A stretch of DNA of 64,000 bases from Fratercula arctica (GCA_947846985.1 CANTUZ010000005.1:22106389-22170388); one strand, 5' to 3'; shown: positions 42,901 to 58,029, counted from the first letter of the stretch. Translations and numbers: made by a program. The notes: generated from the sequence alone by a model not told the origin.

Positions 42901-45900
42901 ATACTTTCCTCCAGAAAGCGGGCAGGCTTCTTGCGGCGGATGTTTCACTGCTCTCTCTCCTCGGTTCCCTGCAGGGGAGTTTGTTGGGTCAGATATCCAC
43001 ACTGGATCCCTGCGTGTGTATCGTATTCACCTGACCTAAAAGGCCTCCCACAATCCTGCGTGCTGGGGATCATTTCAGCTGTGTCCCCGTGAAGTCGGCT
43101 GCCTTTGGCCTGGAGCCCAGCTGGGTCTGAGCTGTTCTGATGGGAAGCGGTGAGGTGTGACCGCAGCACGCTGTCTGTCACTCCTGCTTCTGGGAACGTG
43201 GTGAGGAGAAGCCTCAGCTGTTTCTTCAGCAGCAGCTTTGGTTCGACAGAATTTATCGTCTCCGGCTCTGCAGGAAGGTGGACGTATTGTTTCCTGGCCA
43301 GGCACAGTCTTGCAAAGGACGTTTGTACAGGGGTCGGCCTCAGTTAATAACTATGCCGGAAGCAATGTGGTTTTACATCTGCGGCACAGATAATCTGCAA
43401 CATAGATAATCCAATCATAGATAATTGAGAATTGGCTCAATGGGTGTTACAAGCCTGTTCTCGCTTTTATTCTTGCATAGGCTGTTACTTTGCTGCTGTC
43501 CGAGCAGCAGGATCAGACTGAGGTATTCCCACTCCCCTTTTTTGTTCCCTCTTCTCTCTGTGGCATTCCACCCATTCAGTTGTGCCAGCACAACTTTTCA
43601 GGCTCAGTAATTATTTTTTTTTTTAATCCAATCAGTTCCTTGACTTAGTGCTGACAACCTTTTAATGAGCCTTATTTAAGAAGCCCTACAAGCAGTTGTG
43701 TTGCCACAGCTGAGGGGCAGAATGGGGTATTAGAAGGCTTTAAGCTACTATTACCATTTTTTATCGTGAAACAGTAGCCACAGGGCAGCTATGCTCCTGT
43801 AATTCCACTAATTTTAACAGCTGTACCATTGTAATTGCAAGTAATCTCAAATAAAACAAAGCTTCCAAGATCACTAAGCATGTTTGCTCTGATAAGGTGA
43901 AATATTTAAAAATGAAAAATGGTGGTCGGGAGCTGGAGATTTGAGGAAAGGCTTTTTCTCCCCTGCAAATAAAATAATTTAGGAATGGCATTAATAAATA
44001 GAATTATTTCATTTTAGCACATGAAAACAGTAGTCTTTGTTTTAGTACTGAACCACCACTTAGACAGGGTTGCAAAATTACAAACCATACACAGTACTCT
44101 CTGAAAAACTGGATGGCTTCACCGAGCTGTGTACCACACTGCGCTTCATGGCTTGTTGGGAATGAAAAACAGTAGAGCCTCGGTTTCTCACACATCTTTG
44201 TCAGTGACTTCAATGAGGAAAAGGCTACAAATAAAGTGGCCGCAGGGGGCTTTCTGCCCCACAGGCATGATGTCACAGGGCCAGAAATTGCAGAGAAATA
44301 AATCCCTGCTTGTCTTTGTTGCTGCCTCCTCTTGCTCAACCCCACTTGCGGGGCAGGGAAGTGGTACGGCGTGGGGGGAGACAGACAGGCTTCAGAAGTC
44401 ACTTCTAGGAGTGGCATATGATAGGTCTAACCATGGTTTTCCTTGGGAGGGTGCGAATCCTCATAACGTCGTTGGAAAGGAAAAGAAATACAAACAAAGG
44501 GAATAAATACAGAGCGGGCACTTTGTCAAGAAGCAAAAAAATTCCCTTGACAAGCAAAGGAGCTGATGGCTGTTGAGCTATTTCCTCGACAGGGAAGAAA
44601 GATGTCAGAATCTGCTGCTGGAGAAATCTCCTACCCAATCTGTCTATCTAAACACAGCTGACAACCCTAAGGAAAGAGGTCCCTGAACAACAGAGATCAC
44701 CTGAAAATACTGTATTTCTCCTGACTTGAGATGAACAAATTCTATTACCAGGAAACTCTTTGTTTGGCTACAGCTATTGATTTACAAATGGCATTCAGTC
44801 GCTCTCATTTTCTAACTCTAGCCTTTCCTATTGCTTTCCTCCCCCCTTTCCTCTTTAGTCTCTCCTTGCACCCCTCCCCAATTTATCTGTGTTCCTGACA
44901 ACTCACTGAACATATTGTGCTAATTATCTGAATGTGCTTATCTCAGGCCTTGTCTGCAACTGCTAGTCCTATTAATTTACCTTTCTCAAATAGTTATTTA
45001 CTGAATAGCAATAAAAAGTAATTACTTCTAGCAGTTAAAGAAAAGCCTTGATCTTAGCATTTTAAAATGGGATGCTTTCTAGACTAGGTCTTGAAGTCTT
45101 CAGGGTTCATATTTCAGTAGTGGTACAGGGCCTCTCATAATGATTATGGCTGTTCAAGCACTTCTGTAACGTCAACGTTTGAGGTTTTTTCCTTTCCAGT
45201 ATATTGTTACTGATTTGTTTGCTAACAAATTTGGGATACCAGCTCACAAACGCAAAGTACAGTCTTCTATAAATGAACTTGGACAAACCTAGCAGAGCCC
45301 GCTTTATGCAGCTCTTCCTAAAGGAAGGCTGCTTTGACAGTGTTTAGAGATTCCACAGTTCATACAAGGCTACTGCATGCTTCTGCCAAAGGCCGTAACA
45401 TAGTTTGGGGTGGAGTGCAGCTTCCCCTTTCAGTGTGTAGGTGCCAGAAGTTTTTGATTGAAGCATATGGTGTGCTTTCTTCATTAAAGCAGCCATATGC
45501 TTAGCTCAAAAGAAGTACTTCATTCTAAAACTCACTGGCAGCCTTTTGGTACCAAAGGTGGTAGAGTACTGTTTCAGCTTTATTTGTTTTTTAGGACTTT
45601 GAACAGTCCTATATATCAGGAATCAATTGTTACGATTCCTGGGAAATACAGCTGCAGTGTTTTATCGCTTCCAGTACAAGATTGTCTACCGTGGTTGGCT
45701 AAACTTTAAAGATTAATGAAGTTGTTCTGGATATACTGATGAACACTAATAATAATTTCTTAGTCATTAATAAATTGTGTAAATATGGTCAGGTACGTAT
45801 TTCTGTGTTAGTTGCATTTATATTTACTTCTATATGGATTTTCTAGTGGTTTGTGTTGGTTTTTTTAATACATTATTTCTAGTTTGGAATAATAACCTAA

Positions 45901-46359
45901 GGTAACTGCTAGGCTAAATTATACAGAGAACAGCTCATATCTAATATGGATAATAATGAAAAGAGTAGACAAATCAATGGACTAAGGCTGTTTATTAAAG
46001 TAAATTGTATGGACTAATGAACTGTCACTGAAGCATTTTAGAGGTTTACCATATTTAACTGATAGTCTTTCACTTGTACAAGAAATTTTGTACAAATAAT
46101 AGTAAACAATACAAATTCAGTAGATTTTTACATTTTTCTCACTCATTTACCCTTTTCTGTCTTGTAATTATTTTTCAGATGATCTCACGTTGCTCTAGAG
46201 AAAGACTTTATTCCTATTTCTACATGTTCCTCACTATTCTTTCTCTGGTGGCTTTTGATCAAGAGGAATAATACACTTGGGGTACTGAGATTTTATTTGT
46301 AATTTTCCCAATACTTTTCCCTCAATAAAGCAAAGTTTTTCACTTGTTTGAAGAGGAAA
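39901..46359. other. Intergenic DNA, retrovirus to CR1
   Basis: The first 500 bp may include further degraded retroviral sequence; a 101-codon minus frame at 40456-40151 begins with a hydrophobic, signal-peptide-like stretch. The rest has no recognised gene. A GC-richer patch lies at 42.7-43.3 kb. Confidence 0.45.
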
Positions 46360-46828
46360 GGAGACAATATCCAGCGGAGTGCCACAAAGATGATCAGAGG
46401 GCTGGAGCACCTCTGCTATGAGGACAGGCTGAGAGAGTTGGGGTTGTTCAGCCTGGAGAAGAGAAGGCTCCAGGGAGACCTTATAGCAGCCTTCCAGTAC
46501 CTAAAGATGGCCTACAGGAGAGATGGGGAGGGACTCTTTTATCAGGGCGTGTAATGATAGGACAAGGGGTAATGGTCTCAAACTGAAAAAGGGTAGATTT
46601 AGATTGGATATCAGGAAGAAATTCTTTACTGTCAGGGTGGTGAGACACTGGAACAGGCTGCCCAGGGAAGTTGTGGATGCCCCATCCCTGGAAGTGTTCA
46701 AGGCCAGGCTGGATGGGACTTTGAGCAACCTGGTGTAGTGGGAGGTGTCCCTGCCCATGGCAGGGGGGTTGGAACTACATGATCTTTAAGGTCCCTTCCA
46801 ACCTGAAGGATTCTGTGATTCTGTGATA
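46360..46828 (+). mobile_element. CR1 LINE fragment, plus strand
   Basis: A 5'-truncated CR1 closely like the one at 4.5-5.0 kb. It encodes [35 protein letters not shown] and, in a second frame, [19 protein letters not shown] followed by [14 protein letters not shown]. The 3' end has GTCCCTTCCAACC and ends in three ATTCTGTG tail units. It is the best preserved CR1 here. Confidence 0.92.
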
Positions 46829-49800
46829 TTAAATGGAGCTTTTAATTATTTTTCCGGTCTAGTATTTTAAATCATGAGCAACTTTGGTCCTATGAAGTTC
46901 TGGGATCAAGCCTCATAGGTTTCCAGATGTGTTTAACCTTTAGTAGGATAAAGGTTAATGTTTCCTTCCTTTTGTATTTTAACCTGCCCCCACAGAAGAT
47001 CTCAAATAACAAAATGAACTATCTTTCTTCAAATCTATGGTCAGAAGCAAGATAACCTATGAAAACAACATCCGTCAGGTGCGTGTGAGGAATTAATCTG
47101 TTTGAATAGAGGTGCAGAGAAGCTCACATTCATTACGGTGGAAAGGCAACTGTGGCTTCATAGTTAGAAATACAACCAGAACCTACACTTCGCCAATAAT
47201 CTATCACATGGCTAAGCAGATGTTAAGGTATGTTTAGATGAATAGTAAATGCCATTGCTTTCCTTTTAGTCTAATGGAAGGACTCTCTGTATTCAGAAGT
47301 TCAGCAACAAAACATGTTGAGAGGTATCTACAGGGGTCCTATATGTCCTATACAGATCTGTCTCTGGACTTGTGCTGCAGATCAGGCATGCGTAATTTTT
47401 GCTTTGAGCTAGCCGTGTTGGCTTACCTTGTCTGATGTTTAATCTCTCAGAAACTCTCCAGCTTCTGGCTAATTGGTAGTGTGGTTTGGACTGGTAGATA
47501 AGGTTATTTTTTTTTTTTTTTTTCTCTGCAAATTCCAAATTCCTCTAACAACAGACAGTGGAAAAGAATCCAGTCCCCAACCTGGCAGTGGTTGAAGGTT
47601 GGAAATGCTATTTTGGGAAATGGGAAAATCAACAATAGAAGACTGATGAAAAACATAATATGGACTGTGTGCCTAAGCTTTGTTATCTAAGTATTGTTTT
47701 CCGTGAGCAATTAATATTCTAGGGGAAGCACTAGTTAAGTTCTTTATCAACGTGGACCATAGTTACAGCAGTAGTTTTCTAAGGCCTTGAGCAATGTCAG
47801 AGAGTCTTGCAGGGAATGTGCTGCCTGTGAGCTATGTGCTGAGGAAAAACTACAGCAGATCACACTGTATGTGGGATTATGTTTTATAGAAGAAAGATTG
47901 TTTCTATATTTTTTTGTTAATATGACCTGTAAATGAGAAATAGAGCTTTTTGTTTGCACTCCTTTTCCACCTAAGCGAATAAGAAATGCTTTAGGTTGGC
48001 TATACCGCTTTTTATCCTAGATTTGTTAACAAATGAGACCACCACAATAAATTGAAGAGGAAAGATCTGTCGTGCTTTCTATAGTGGGAATCTATAGTGG
48101 GAAAAGAAATGCTAGAACCACTCCGGTTACCTCAAAAAGGTAACTGAAACTGTGTTATTAGACAGGGGTCAGCAGAATGCTTGATGTATTGACATATGTA
48201 TTGAAAATGTATTGGCACATTGACTTAGAAGAATTTGAGGAAGAATATTCCACATGATTTCAAACAAAATGTAAAATATTTTTTAAACAAACAGTGCTGG
48301 TTATAGAAATCAATCTTCTGGGGCTTCTTCATTCATGGAGTCACTCATTACAAGCTCTGGAACACTTTTTGTTGGCTATGGGCTTTGGTTTCCACTGCTT
48401 GACCTCTCAAGAATGATTAGGTAATTAGAGAGGTCTTATCTCTCAAGGCCACTACAGCTACCTCCCACCTTGCTGTTTTGCAGAGATGTGCACAGTATTT
48501 GGGAAGCAGAGTGTAATCACAGGCAGACTGATAGACACAAGTGAAAAAGGAGAAGATATTCTTTCACATTCCATGTATTTATCACATTGCCTCACCCATC
48601 TGGACTACACAAAATGCTTCTTTTGCCAACTATTGAGGTCTAGCCTGGATCAATGTGGTGGTGGTTGTTCTTTTGCCTTACTAATGCCTCAATTCCATCC
48701 CAGTGATAGGTTCAAGCTTGTATTTCTGAGGGTGGATTTCACATCCTGCCAAAAGTGAAGTCACAAAAATAGGTGAGAAGTCCTCTGACCAAAAAGAACT
48801 TATAGCCAGATGGGTAGAGAGTATTTCAGATAATGGCTGCAGTTGTGAAAATGGGCTTGGGGTTCATGAAGACCCAACAAAACTGATGATCTTGGAGAAA
48901 GTGATGAAGAATCTGAGGGGAATTAAAAAAGAAAGTAACATTTAATAAGGGAGGGAAAGAGTATTTCGCATGGACAGTGAGATAAATGAGTGTTGTACAA
49001 TGCCAAGTGAGTAGAAAAAGAGAAGGAACAGTATCTGACTGTCCATTTCTGAGCAAATGGTCATGTGTGGTGATGATGATCTTCAGTTTGGGTACCAAAA
49101 AGGAAATATGCATATATGGGAAACAGATTTAGGCTGCGAGCTATTTGACAAAGGGTTATCATCTAGTTTTGTGCATGCCTGGGTGTGGAATAGTGGTTGT
49201 GGGAGAGAGAATTCTAGAGGGAGGGAGAATTCATACAGCATCATAGCACGGGTCAGCCTGGAAGAGCCTTCAGAAGGTCTTCTAGTCCAGCCTCCTGCTT
49301 ACATGGGAAAGAAGATTGTTGCTAACATTTGGATGAAGTTGTGCATATTCATGTTTGTGTTACAGCCTGAGTAGCAGATTTTTTACATACTCAATTTTCT
49401 TGGAAATTAGTAAATTTCAAATTGCTCCACTTGTGTGTATGTGTATAAAATAAGCTATGAAATACAAAATTGTATAGACATATATATATAATTTTTTTTT
49501 TCATTCATACCCTAATGAAGGTACATGGACATTCAAATTATTCTGGCTTAGGCTATTTTATTGCACTAAGAATTACCATCACCCTTAATTTTCCTCCTAA
49601 TACATTTAAGGAATGTACAGCTGTGGTATTTTTCCAGCCTTCTGAGCCAAAAGAACTGCTTTTATCCAATTATTGGGTGTAGGAGAACACTGAGGGACAG
49701 ATAAGGTGAAAAAGAAGTGCATGGAAGTAGCACGGTCGTACCTGTGAGGAAGGACCATAAAAATAAAATTAATGTCCATTCTTCTCTACATGAAAATTAA

Positions 49801-51649
49801 ATTTCCTAAAGCTATTATCATGCTTACCAAGTGTACTTGCCTGTCCATTCTCCTCTTCTCAAGGTTGTGCAGCATATTGCTGCTCTTCGGGTCAAAACTA
49901 AAAGCACTTCAGTAGAATAACTGCAGTTTACATAAAAGGACTTTCACTGCTAATAAGATAGAGGACTTCATTTTAATAAATATATAGTTGATTAGTCCCA
50001 GTTAATATATTATTGTGAGTTAGTGATGCCATCCATAATTTAGGTATGTTAGGTTGGTGGTTTTATAGGCATAATAATCCTCAGTCTGCTGAAAGAACAG
50101 TGTAACAGTTCAGGACAGCAGCATTCCAGTTCATTATGTTATAGTTTTTCTTTGGTTGTGGTTTTCTTTTTTTTTTTTTTTATTCTGTATTTATCAGCTA
50201 GTTTCATTGCCTGTCATATTGGTTGTCTAGTGACAGCCATCAGCATTCTGTCAGAGAGGTGACATTGCATACAACTCAAGCATTATACAAATTGTCTGAT
50301 AATAAAGCTTTTCAATACCAATAATGGATACCTATGCGATGTTATTTACAAATTGAAATTTTCTAGAAAACTCTGGAGGAAAGTTTGTGACCTTGATGGC
50401 AGCTGAATTAATGGGATTTTGCAGCACAAAGGGAGATTGGAGGAAGGAAAATCTCCTTCAAGCACCCCAGCTCAGTTGTTGGTGAAACATGGGAATGAGG
50501 GAGATTTCTGACGAGGTTGAAGAGAGATTAAAAAATGCAGATGTACAGTGGAAAACATAAGCTACTAATACCAGTACAGCCCAGATATTTGTGCAAGTGA
50601 CAACTGAAGCTTTTTTTTTTTTTTACTGGGCACAAACTAATGCTATTTTAGGCTAATTTTAGGTAGGTAGTAATGATGGGGAGAGACCCGGTTGCGTTTA
50701 AAGTAAGAACAGAGCAGTCCCCTCTCCATCCCCACCTGGTTGAAAAATCCAAATTAAATGGAAGAATAAACAAAGCTGTTTCAACAATTAAAGTTTTGGA
50801 GGGCTTTTTTAATACCGTAAGAACAAATGTTGACAGATTAGACATAGTAATTGAGGTATTTGAATAGACTGAATAAATCGGAGGCTTAAACATGACAGAG
50901 ATCTGGAATTTATCTAACTCAGAGATGCAAAAACCGTCTGGAATTTACATTCCTAGTATGGAAGCAGGATGAGTAACCTCAGCAGTCAGAGCAAAAGCAA
51001 GGAAAAGGTCTATATGGAACGGTGAAGGGAAATGAATGAATGAAGAAAGCTATTACTTGGAGACTTGGAGGTGCAGGAATCAAGGAAGATTTGCCAAACC
51101 TAACCCAAAGCTAGATCTTGCAAAAGAGTAAAACAAAAAGCAACAGACTATTTAGCGACATAAGTAGCATATTGCAACTGGCACAAAAAGCAGGGGGAGC
51201 CCCAAAGCACTGAGGTTACATATAATCTAGCTACATTCCCCAGCCTAATGAGGAGTTTTTGCAGCTTTCAGAACAAAGATGTAGAAAGGAAAGACAAAGC
51301 AAAGTTTGCTGTTAGAAGAGAATATACACAAAGTCAAAAGAACCATGGCTTGGAAGCTAAACTAGGAGAGCTCAGCTTGCTCAAATGGGGAAGCATTACT
51401 GACTAATGAAAGGAGCAGGGCATGAAGTGTTACGGCTTGTGGTAGAGATTTTAATCCATCTGTTCTATTGTGTTTGTGCTATATGGCAAGCTTCACTTTT
51501 CTTTTTATAAACATTTAATGTATTTCCAATTATTCTGTTAGTCTACAATAACACACAAAGCTTTAAAACAGATGTTGAAAATAATGAACACTATGCACAT
51601 AAATGGAAGATGGGATAAAATGCAGTCCCAGTTTACTAAGATAGATCAT
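46829..51649. other. Intergenic DNA between CR1 copies
   Basis: AT-rich, no recognised exon apart from the old CR1 tail at 49.2 kb. Poly(T) tracts at about 47,507-47,523, 50,168-50,182 and 50,611-50,624. A 13-bp tandem duplication (ATCTATAGTGGGA) lies near 48,078-48,105. Confidence 0.5.
49235..49312 (-). mobile_element. Old CR1 3'-end remnant
   Basis: About 80 bp (CATCATAGCACGGG, GGAAGAGCCTTCAGAAGG, TCTAGTCCAGCCTCCTGC) that match the CR1 tail in reverse but are heavily mutated. This is an older CR1 family than the copies at 4.5 and 46.4 kb. Confidence 0.6.
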
Positions 51650-52420
51650 GAGTGTACTTTAATGGCAACAGAATTTTTATGGATGGAAACCTAGTAAATC
51701 CAATTGATTTTTATCTCAGTAAAGCTCTTGACAATGTAGTACTTGTGAGATTATTAGTTGAAATGAGAAATAGCCCAAGAAATGTATGTTAGATAAAGAA
51801 CTGGCTAAAAGAAGGATGACAATAGGTGTGTGCTGGAAAGGGCACTATGAGACCAGAAGGGGCTTTCAAGTGGGGCTCCTTATACCAGCAGTCGGCCCAA
51901 TCTTATTTAATAAAGGCAATGGCACAAAAATAAGAGTGTGATAATTAAACTTGCTGATGGCAAAACCTGAGAGGCCTTGCTTACAATGAGCCACAGCAAG
52001 AATTTCATTCCTAGAAAACAGGTGACCTAGCAGCCTGGAGTAATAGAAATAAAGTTAAATGTAATACAAAATACAAGGCCATGTCCTTAGGGATTAATAA
52101 CAAGATTTTCTGGTATAATAGGGGGATTCATCCAGGGGAAGCAATAGATTGGAAATGCCCAAGTGTAATAATTGATCATGGTCATTATGAGCCACTAGTA
52201 TGATTCAGTCAACTAAACGATAAATGTAGGGCTGTAGAGAATGAGAAGTAGGCCATTCTGTAGAGTACCACTGCATCTGGAATACTGTGTACAAGTCTAG
52301 TTCAGAACATGAACTGAGAAAAGTGCAAAAAATTCAGTGGACTGAGCAACCAATCTTACAAAATTTTAAAACTGCTTAATGGAAGAAAGGCTGAGTGGCA
52401 TATGATTACTGTCTGTGCAT
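51650..52420 (+). mobile_element. Ancient CR1-like LINE remnant
   Basis: No open frame survives, but in order along the plus strand there are recognisable traces of a CR1-type element: TAAAGAACTGGCTAAAAG, TCAAGTGGGGCTCCTTAT (the GVPQGS region), AAACTTGCTGATGGCAAA (a decayed FADD region), and TGGAATACTGTGTACAAG (the LEYCVQ region) followed by AAAAAATTCAG. It is much more diverged than the other CR1 copies. The right edge may extend to about 52,860. Confidence 0.6.
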
Positions 52421-55400
52421 GGATTACACCAGGCTAGAGCCCTGGTGAAGCGAAGAGCTATTTTAAGCCGTAAGAAAATGCTGGTCCAGAAACAGATGGA
52501 TATAAACAGAGCATGAATGAAATTAAGAAGGAAGTCAGGATGTTTCTAAGCATTGGAAAATCAAGGTTCTGTAACTGTCTTGCCACCTGAGTTGTGGGTA
52601 AAAAAGCCCAACAAGTTTCAAAATGGAATATATGAAGAAACTTATGTGGCAAGGTTTTCTGCGGAGAACCCTGGCCTCAGTCTCAAATTATCCCTTCCAG
52701 AGCTATGTTCACAAAATGTTAGAGACTAGGGATAACTGGCTAGATAAACTTTATTTTGGGGAAAAGTCTAATGAGAAATTAGCATGGATTTTGGATAAGA
52801 AATCACAAAACCCAGAGGAAGACAGAAGACTTGCTAACTGCTTCCAAAGGAACATATAATAGAACATGGGAAATCCCATCTGTTAGACAGTGTAGCCTAT
52901 GTGTTTTTAAAATACTGATTATTTAAGCATGCTAACTGTGTTTCATAGGCTGCATTTTGAAAGATTCATCAGGGATATTACCTCTCCTCCAAATTAAAAC
53001 ATCTGATCCTATGATCCCAAGAAACCAATAAAAACCCCATTACAGTAACTGGAAGCCTGCTGGCTGCAGGATGAGGCCACAAAGCCACCTCACAATGCAG
53101 TAAGTTGAATGTTTTCAGTCCAAATGGCATGTTAACACTCACTTGTTTTGATTTGAGAATAAAAGAAGTATGTAAAATTCATTTTTCTTACAAGAAGATC
53201 TATTCCTGTGTTGTTTTAGAAAGAAGTATGGTGGGCTTACAAGACAGAAGATACAAAAATAGGCCAAAAATAAGGGTTGGAGGGTGAGGTTGTTTTTTTG
53301 GTTGGTTGGTTGGCTTTGTTTTTTTTTCAGGAATCAAACTCCTTAGCTCTGTTTCTCTATAAAAAGAAGCTGGATAAAATTGCATGGGTTTGGGGAGATA
53401 GGAAGTTCTGATCATTCAGAATTTCTTAAAGTTCTCTAGTCTTTGCCCTGAGAAAGCATGTATAGAATGCTACTGGGCACTTCTAGCAAACAGAATGCTC
53501 TGCTCATGTTTGCAAAATACATCCTTCCTCTTCTGGGTGTAGTTTTGTTCAGAGCAAAATTCTCAGTAAGTGTACTGGGAGCAATACCGAGACCCTCATT
53601 TTTTTGTACTCTATATAGAAATACAAATTTATATTCACATATGCATACATGAACGCACAGCAGAAGTTAAAATACTTTCAAAGTCTGAAGTTTATGTCTA
53701 AAAACCTAATAGGCCTATCTAGTGTATGGCTTTGAAACAAAGGTTTTTCATATTAATTTGGTTGCTGTTTCTGTTTCATATTATGGAACGGTATATACGT
53801 ATTTCATACATGCATACAGGGTCAGTCTGACCATGGCTTTAGTTCAGAGTTCAAGGCCAGTGCTGCCATGAAGCTTGAATAATTAAGTACAAAAATCTCT
53901 AGGTTTTTAAAGCGTAGAATCAGAATGTATATCTGAACTAAACCAGTTATCGTTATTACATATGTCCATCACAAACATACCAGCAACTGCTGATCTCCCC
54001 AGCAAGCACTTGATACAATGCTTATCATAACTTAAGATTTTACAGATAGAACTTGGATCAGTAAATAAATCACCAGATTTGTTAAAACATTAGAAAGATG
54101 GCCTGACAGCCTTTGTAAAAATATTAGCAATAGTGCATCTGTGAAAAAGATCAACTTATATATGCTTATTTTCTATTTAATTTTATCTGTTGAAGGAACA
54201 ATGTTCTATGTGATTTTGTATCCGTTTTATTAATAATTTAAACTGCTAAGATTTTATTCAGGTACTTAATACATTGTAAGGAGAAAAAGGCAGTAGAATT
54301 GTATATTTTCGATGAGCAATAGCATTATTTTCAAAATCTGTATATAAAAGACTCTAGAAAGTATACACATACTGACTTGCAAAATGGGTACTTTGGGGGC
54401 AAAATATGATACATCAAATTTAGTAGCAATATTATGCAATCTCCTCACCTAGGATACTTACTGTACGTGTAATAAAATATATAATTAAAAGTTGCACAGA
54501 AAGTTAGTAATTGGAATTTGCTGCTAAATATGAATCAGCTCATTTCCCTTTAAAATACAATAGAAGTGTTTTTGAAAGTCAGATGTAAAATTATTATACA
54601 TTATTATACATTTGAATCAAACTATGTCCAGTTTTGATCTGTCAATTTTGAGGATTAGAAGAATAGTACCTAGACATTTAAGAATAATTTTTTTTCTTGG
54701 AAGATGTCTAAGCTACCTCTCTCAAACAACAGCAAAGCGTGAGACGCTGGAGAGCTCTGCAAAATGTCCCAGCCTGATGCTCGCAGCATCAATCGGGTTA
54801 CCTGGGAAAGACAGCAGGCAGGGAGGAGAGCCGGCGGCATGGCAGCGGTGGCTGCCAGGCCACATCCAGCTATGCTCCTGCAGGACATCATCTCTTCTGC
54901 CTTGCTCCCCTGGTGAGGCTGGCCGTGGGACGATGCTGAGGTTGCTCAAACCGGAGCTCTCGCCTGCCCAGCGGGTGTCAATAAGAAATGAGCCCCTGGT
55001 AAAATTACTCAGTGGAGCTCAACACGTCTGTGTAGTGTTGGCATAGACAAAAGGAATTCTCAGTGAACGAAACCTGAGAAGGGGCTGGGAAAATGTAGAG
55101 GAAGGCTGGAAACTTGGCGCGTCATCAGATCAGGAACCTGTGTTATTGGAAACCCCGCCATGTTCCACAGGCCTCACTACAGGGAGACAGAGCTGTAGCA
55201 CCCTCCTCTTACATTTGCCCAGTTCCTCTCATGTCTGGAACGTGCTAAATGGACCGTATTATAAATGGCTTATAGACCAAGCTGCATAAGCGTTCTTATG
55301 ATGATACAAGTGCATCAGCCCATGATGCTGGCAGCACTTGGCACGTCATGGAGGTTTGGAAAGGCTGGTGGAGCACAGAAGTGGAAGCCTGCTAATCCAT

Positions 55401-58029
55401 CCCAGGGGGGTTGTTCCAGGGAGCCAAAGGCAGCACACATGAATACATCCAATTGTCCCTTTAGCTTTGTGGTCAGAATCCATTTTGTGCAACCTCTGGT
55501 CTTACAGCCTTACAAAATTTTACCATATTTTAGCGATGCTTATTTCTTTAAATGAGTGCAATGTAGCCCTTACTCAAAAAGGTTGCCTTTATTTCTGACG
55601 CTTTTATTCAAGGTACCCACTGTGAATGCGTTAAATTACACCATTTGTAGTGCTGTACTATACGGCTTGTTCTGTAAGTTTTTGCATGTAAGAACAAGCC
55701 CTCCTTTGTAAAAAGGATGGTCTCTTGATATCTTATAGAGAGATGAACCGGCTCCTAGCAGAGGCTCCTTGATCATCAGAGCAGAAGGAAGAACTAACTA
55801 CAGGATTTACTACAGAGGAAGTAGAAAGTGTGGAGAAGCAACAGAAAATGTGAAAGATATGAGAGGCATGACATCACAGGCTGTAAAGTTCAGGTGTGGA
55901 GAGCATGACAGAACAAAATGTGGGTGTGTAAGGCCAAGAAGCAAACTGGCCTGCTGTGGCCTTTCAGGGTCTGGTGAAGGGCCACGAACTACCGTGTCAT
56001 ATGGCACCCATTTCACCAAAGTCAGATTCACAAATATCAACTACAATTTTATTGTAATAAGGAAAATATTACGGACCTGATGAGAGGGGGGTTCGTTGGT
56101 CCCTAAATAGAATGTTTTGATTTTTGTCAAAATCTACAAAAGCACTCAAGTCTGAACTCTACTGAAAACTATCACTCTCACATTTGCTTAGGCAGTGCAG
56201 TACATTAATTACAAAAGACTTTCCAAGGAAAAATCCTTATCAAAGAAGAAAAATCCTTAAAATAGAGTATTAATAAAAATATTAACTGCACCAGACTTTA
56301 ATATGTTAAATAGGTAGATACAATGTAAAAAGCAGACCAGAGTGTTTGTAAGAAAGGAACTTGTTAGTTCCTCTACTTAATTGGTTTGTTCCTTCTTATT
56401 AACAAGGAATTCTTTCTGTATACAGCTGCTGTGTTTTTGTCCACATTGTAAGAGGCTTGATGGTTTGCAGTTATTAGGATAGAACTGAAGAAACAATGCT
56501 GAGTGTTTCAGGTAACTTTATTCTAGACATCAAGAGGTGTTTTGGTCAGGTTCTTCACTAAATCCTAAGAAAAGGCTTGGCTCAACTGAGTTGAGGCAAA
56601 CAATTTATTTATAATACTACTTTTTGCCTGTAAAGGCTTAGTAAATTATTCATATAATGTTATTAAAATGCATTTTGCAGAGTTTTAAGACAAAAGCTGC
56701 AAAATAAAACTTGTTATACGTGGGGCTAAAGACATTGCAGAAAACTACATTTCATCAGAAGGAGCATTGCTCACTCAGTAAGTCAAGGAACTGTCAATGT
56801 AGAAGATTTTACTACATAGCCAATTTCCACTCATGATAAATAGGAACTACTTGTACAAATAAATGCAGTACTCTAAAAGCAATGTTCACACAAATTTAAC
56901 TTCCACTTGTGATAATGGGAAATATTGCCTGCGTTTATGTGGTAGTGTTAAATACGGTGGGTGTTTTTTTTTTAATGTCACAGTAATATATGTATGGCAA
57001 CAATAATAACACCCTTTGTTAATTTATCCCTCTTTTTATCCATAATTGGGCCTAATTTCCAGTGACATGGGGCATAAATCTGTATTTAGGATTCTTATAA
57101 ACTCTCTCTTTGGTCATTTGCTTTACTCTCAAAACACATTTTCTGTATTCCCTTTGTTGAGAAGTTCTTAGCTACCATCACTATGAGCAGCCGAGAGACA
57201 ATGTGAATAATGACATTCAGGAAATAAACTGAATGCTTTTGTTATGAAATCCGTTTAGTTTATCCTGCATATAGAGCATTAGTATCTTGAAAGGGCTTTG
57301 AGTCTGGTTCATAAGAAAATAGGGAAATAATTAATCTTCTGTAGATAGGTGGTAGTTTTCCCAGTGCTGAGGTATGCAGAATAAACACATTTACAAATTT
57401 CAATAACTGTCCAAATAAGATTGTAACAAATATTTCCACAAGCAGGAGAGCTCTGACTCAACTTTCCCAGTAGGTTAGACTCCCAATATGAACTGCATGC
57501 ACTGGAGTTTTCCTCCCACTGAAAATCCTGCTCTGTGTTGCCACCTGTTTTCATGTAATTTGCAGTAATGTAATAACCTGTAACCTCCTGTTAAATTTGG
57601 TTGAAATCGGTCATGAGTTCTAAAACTACCTGGAGAAATTATACCAGGCAGACAGAAAGACAAATGCTTGTTCGGGTAGCACAATTACAAAGGTTTTCTC
57701 TTCTCAGTAAAAAAGCTAAAATGTGCATGTGGCAAGATAATTTTTTTTAATTATCTCTTCAGAATTTGGTCACAAATTCGTAATGTGCTGCTTTTCATTC
57801 TTTTAAAGCCCATTCTTTCCCCGTTGTCAATCAGGCCCCACTCATTTGATGACTTCCAGACTATGGGTGTCCATGACCACTATTTTGTTCTGAATCCTGT
57901 TCTCTCCATACTTATATTCTGCTCTCCTGTTGATAAAAATTAATAGCATTTTATAGATTAACAATAAATTAAAGGTAGGAAACAAGGATTTAGAAATAGT
58001 TTTATAGTTTTCTATAGGAAGAAGTCAGC
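52421..58029. other. Intergenic DNA upstream of NRDE2
   Basis: AT-rich, no recognised exon. The first 440 bp may still be old CR1. A GC-richer patch at about 54.7-55.05 kb gives a 144-codon plus-strand frame (54612-55046) with no recognisable domain. A duplicated TTATTATACAT lies near 54,590-54,611. Confidence 0.45.

Noticed and set aside
54612..55046. 144-codon plus-strand frame in a GC-richer patch
   Set aside because: No recognisable domain, and opposing frames of similar quality; likely chance.
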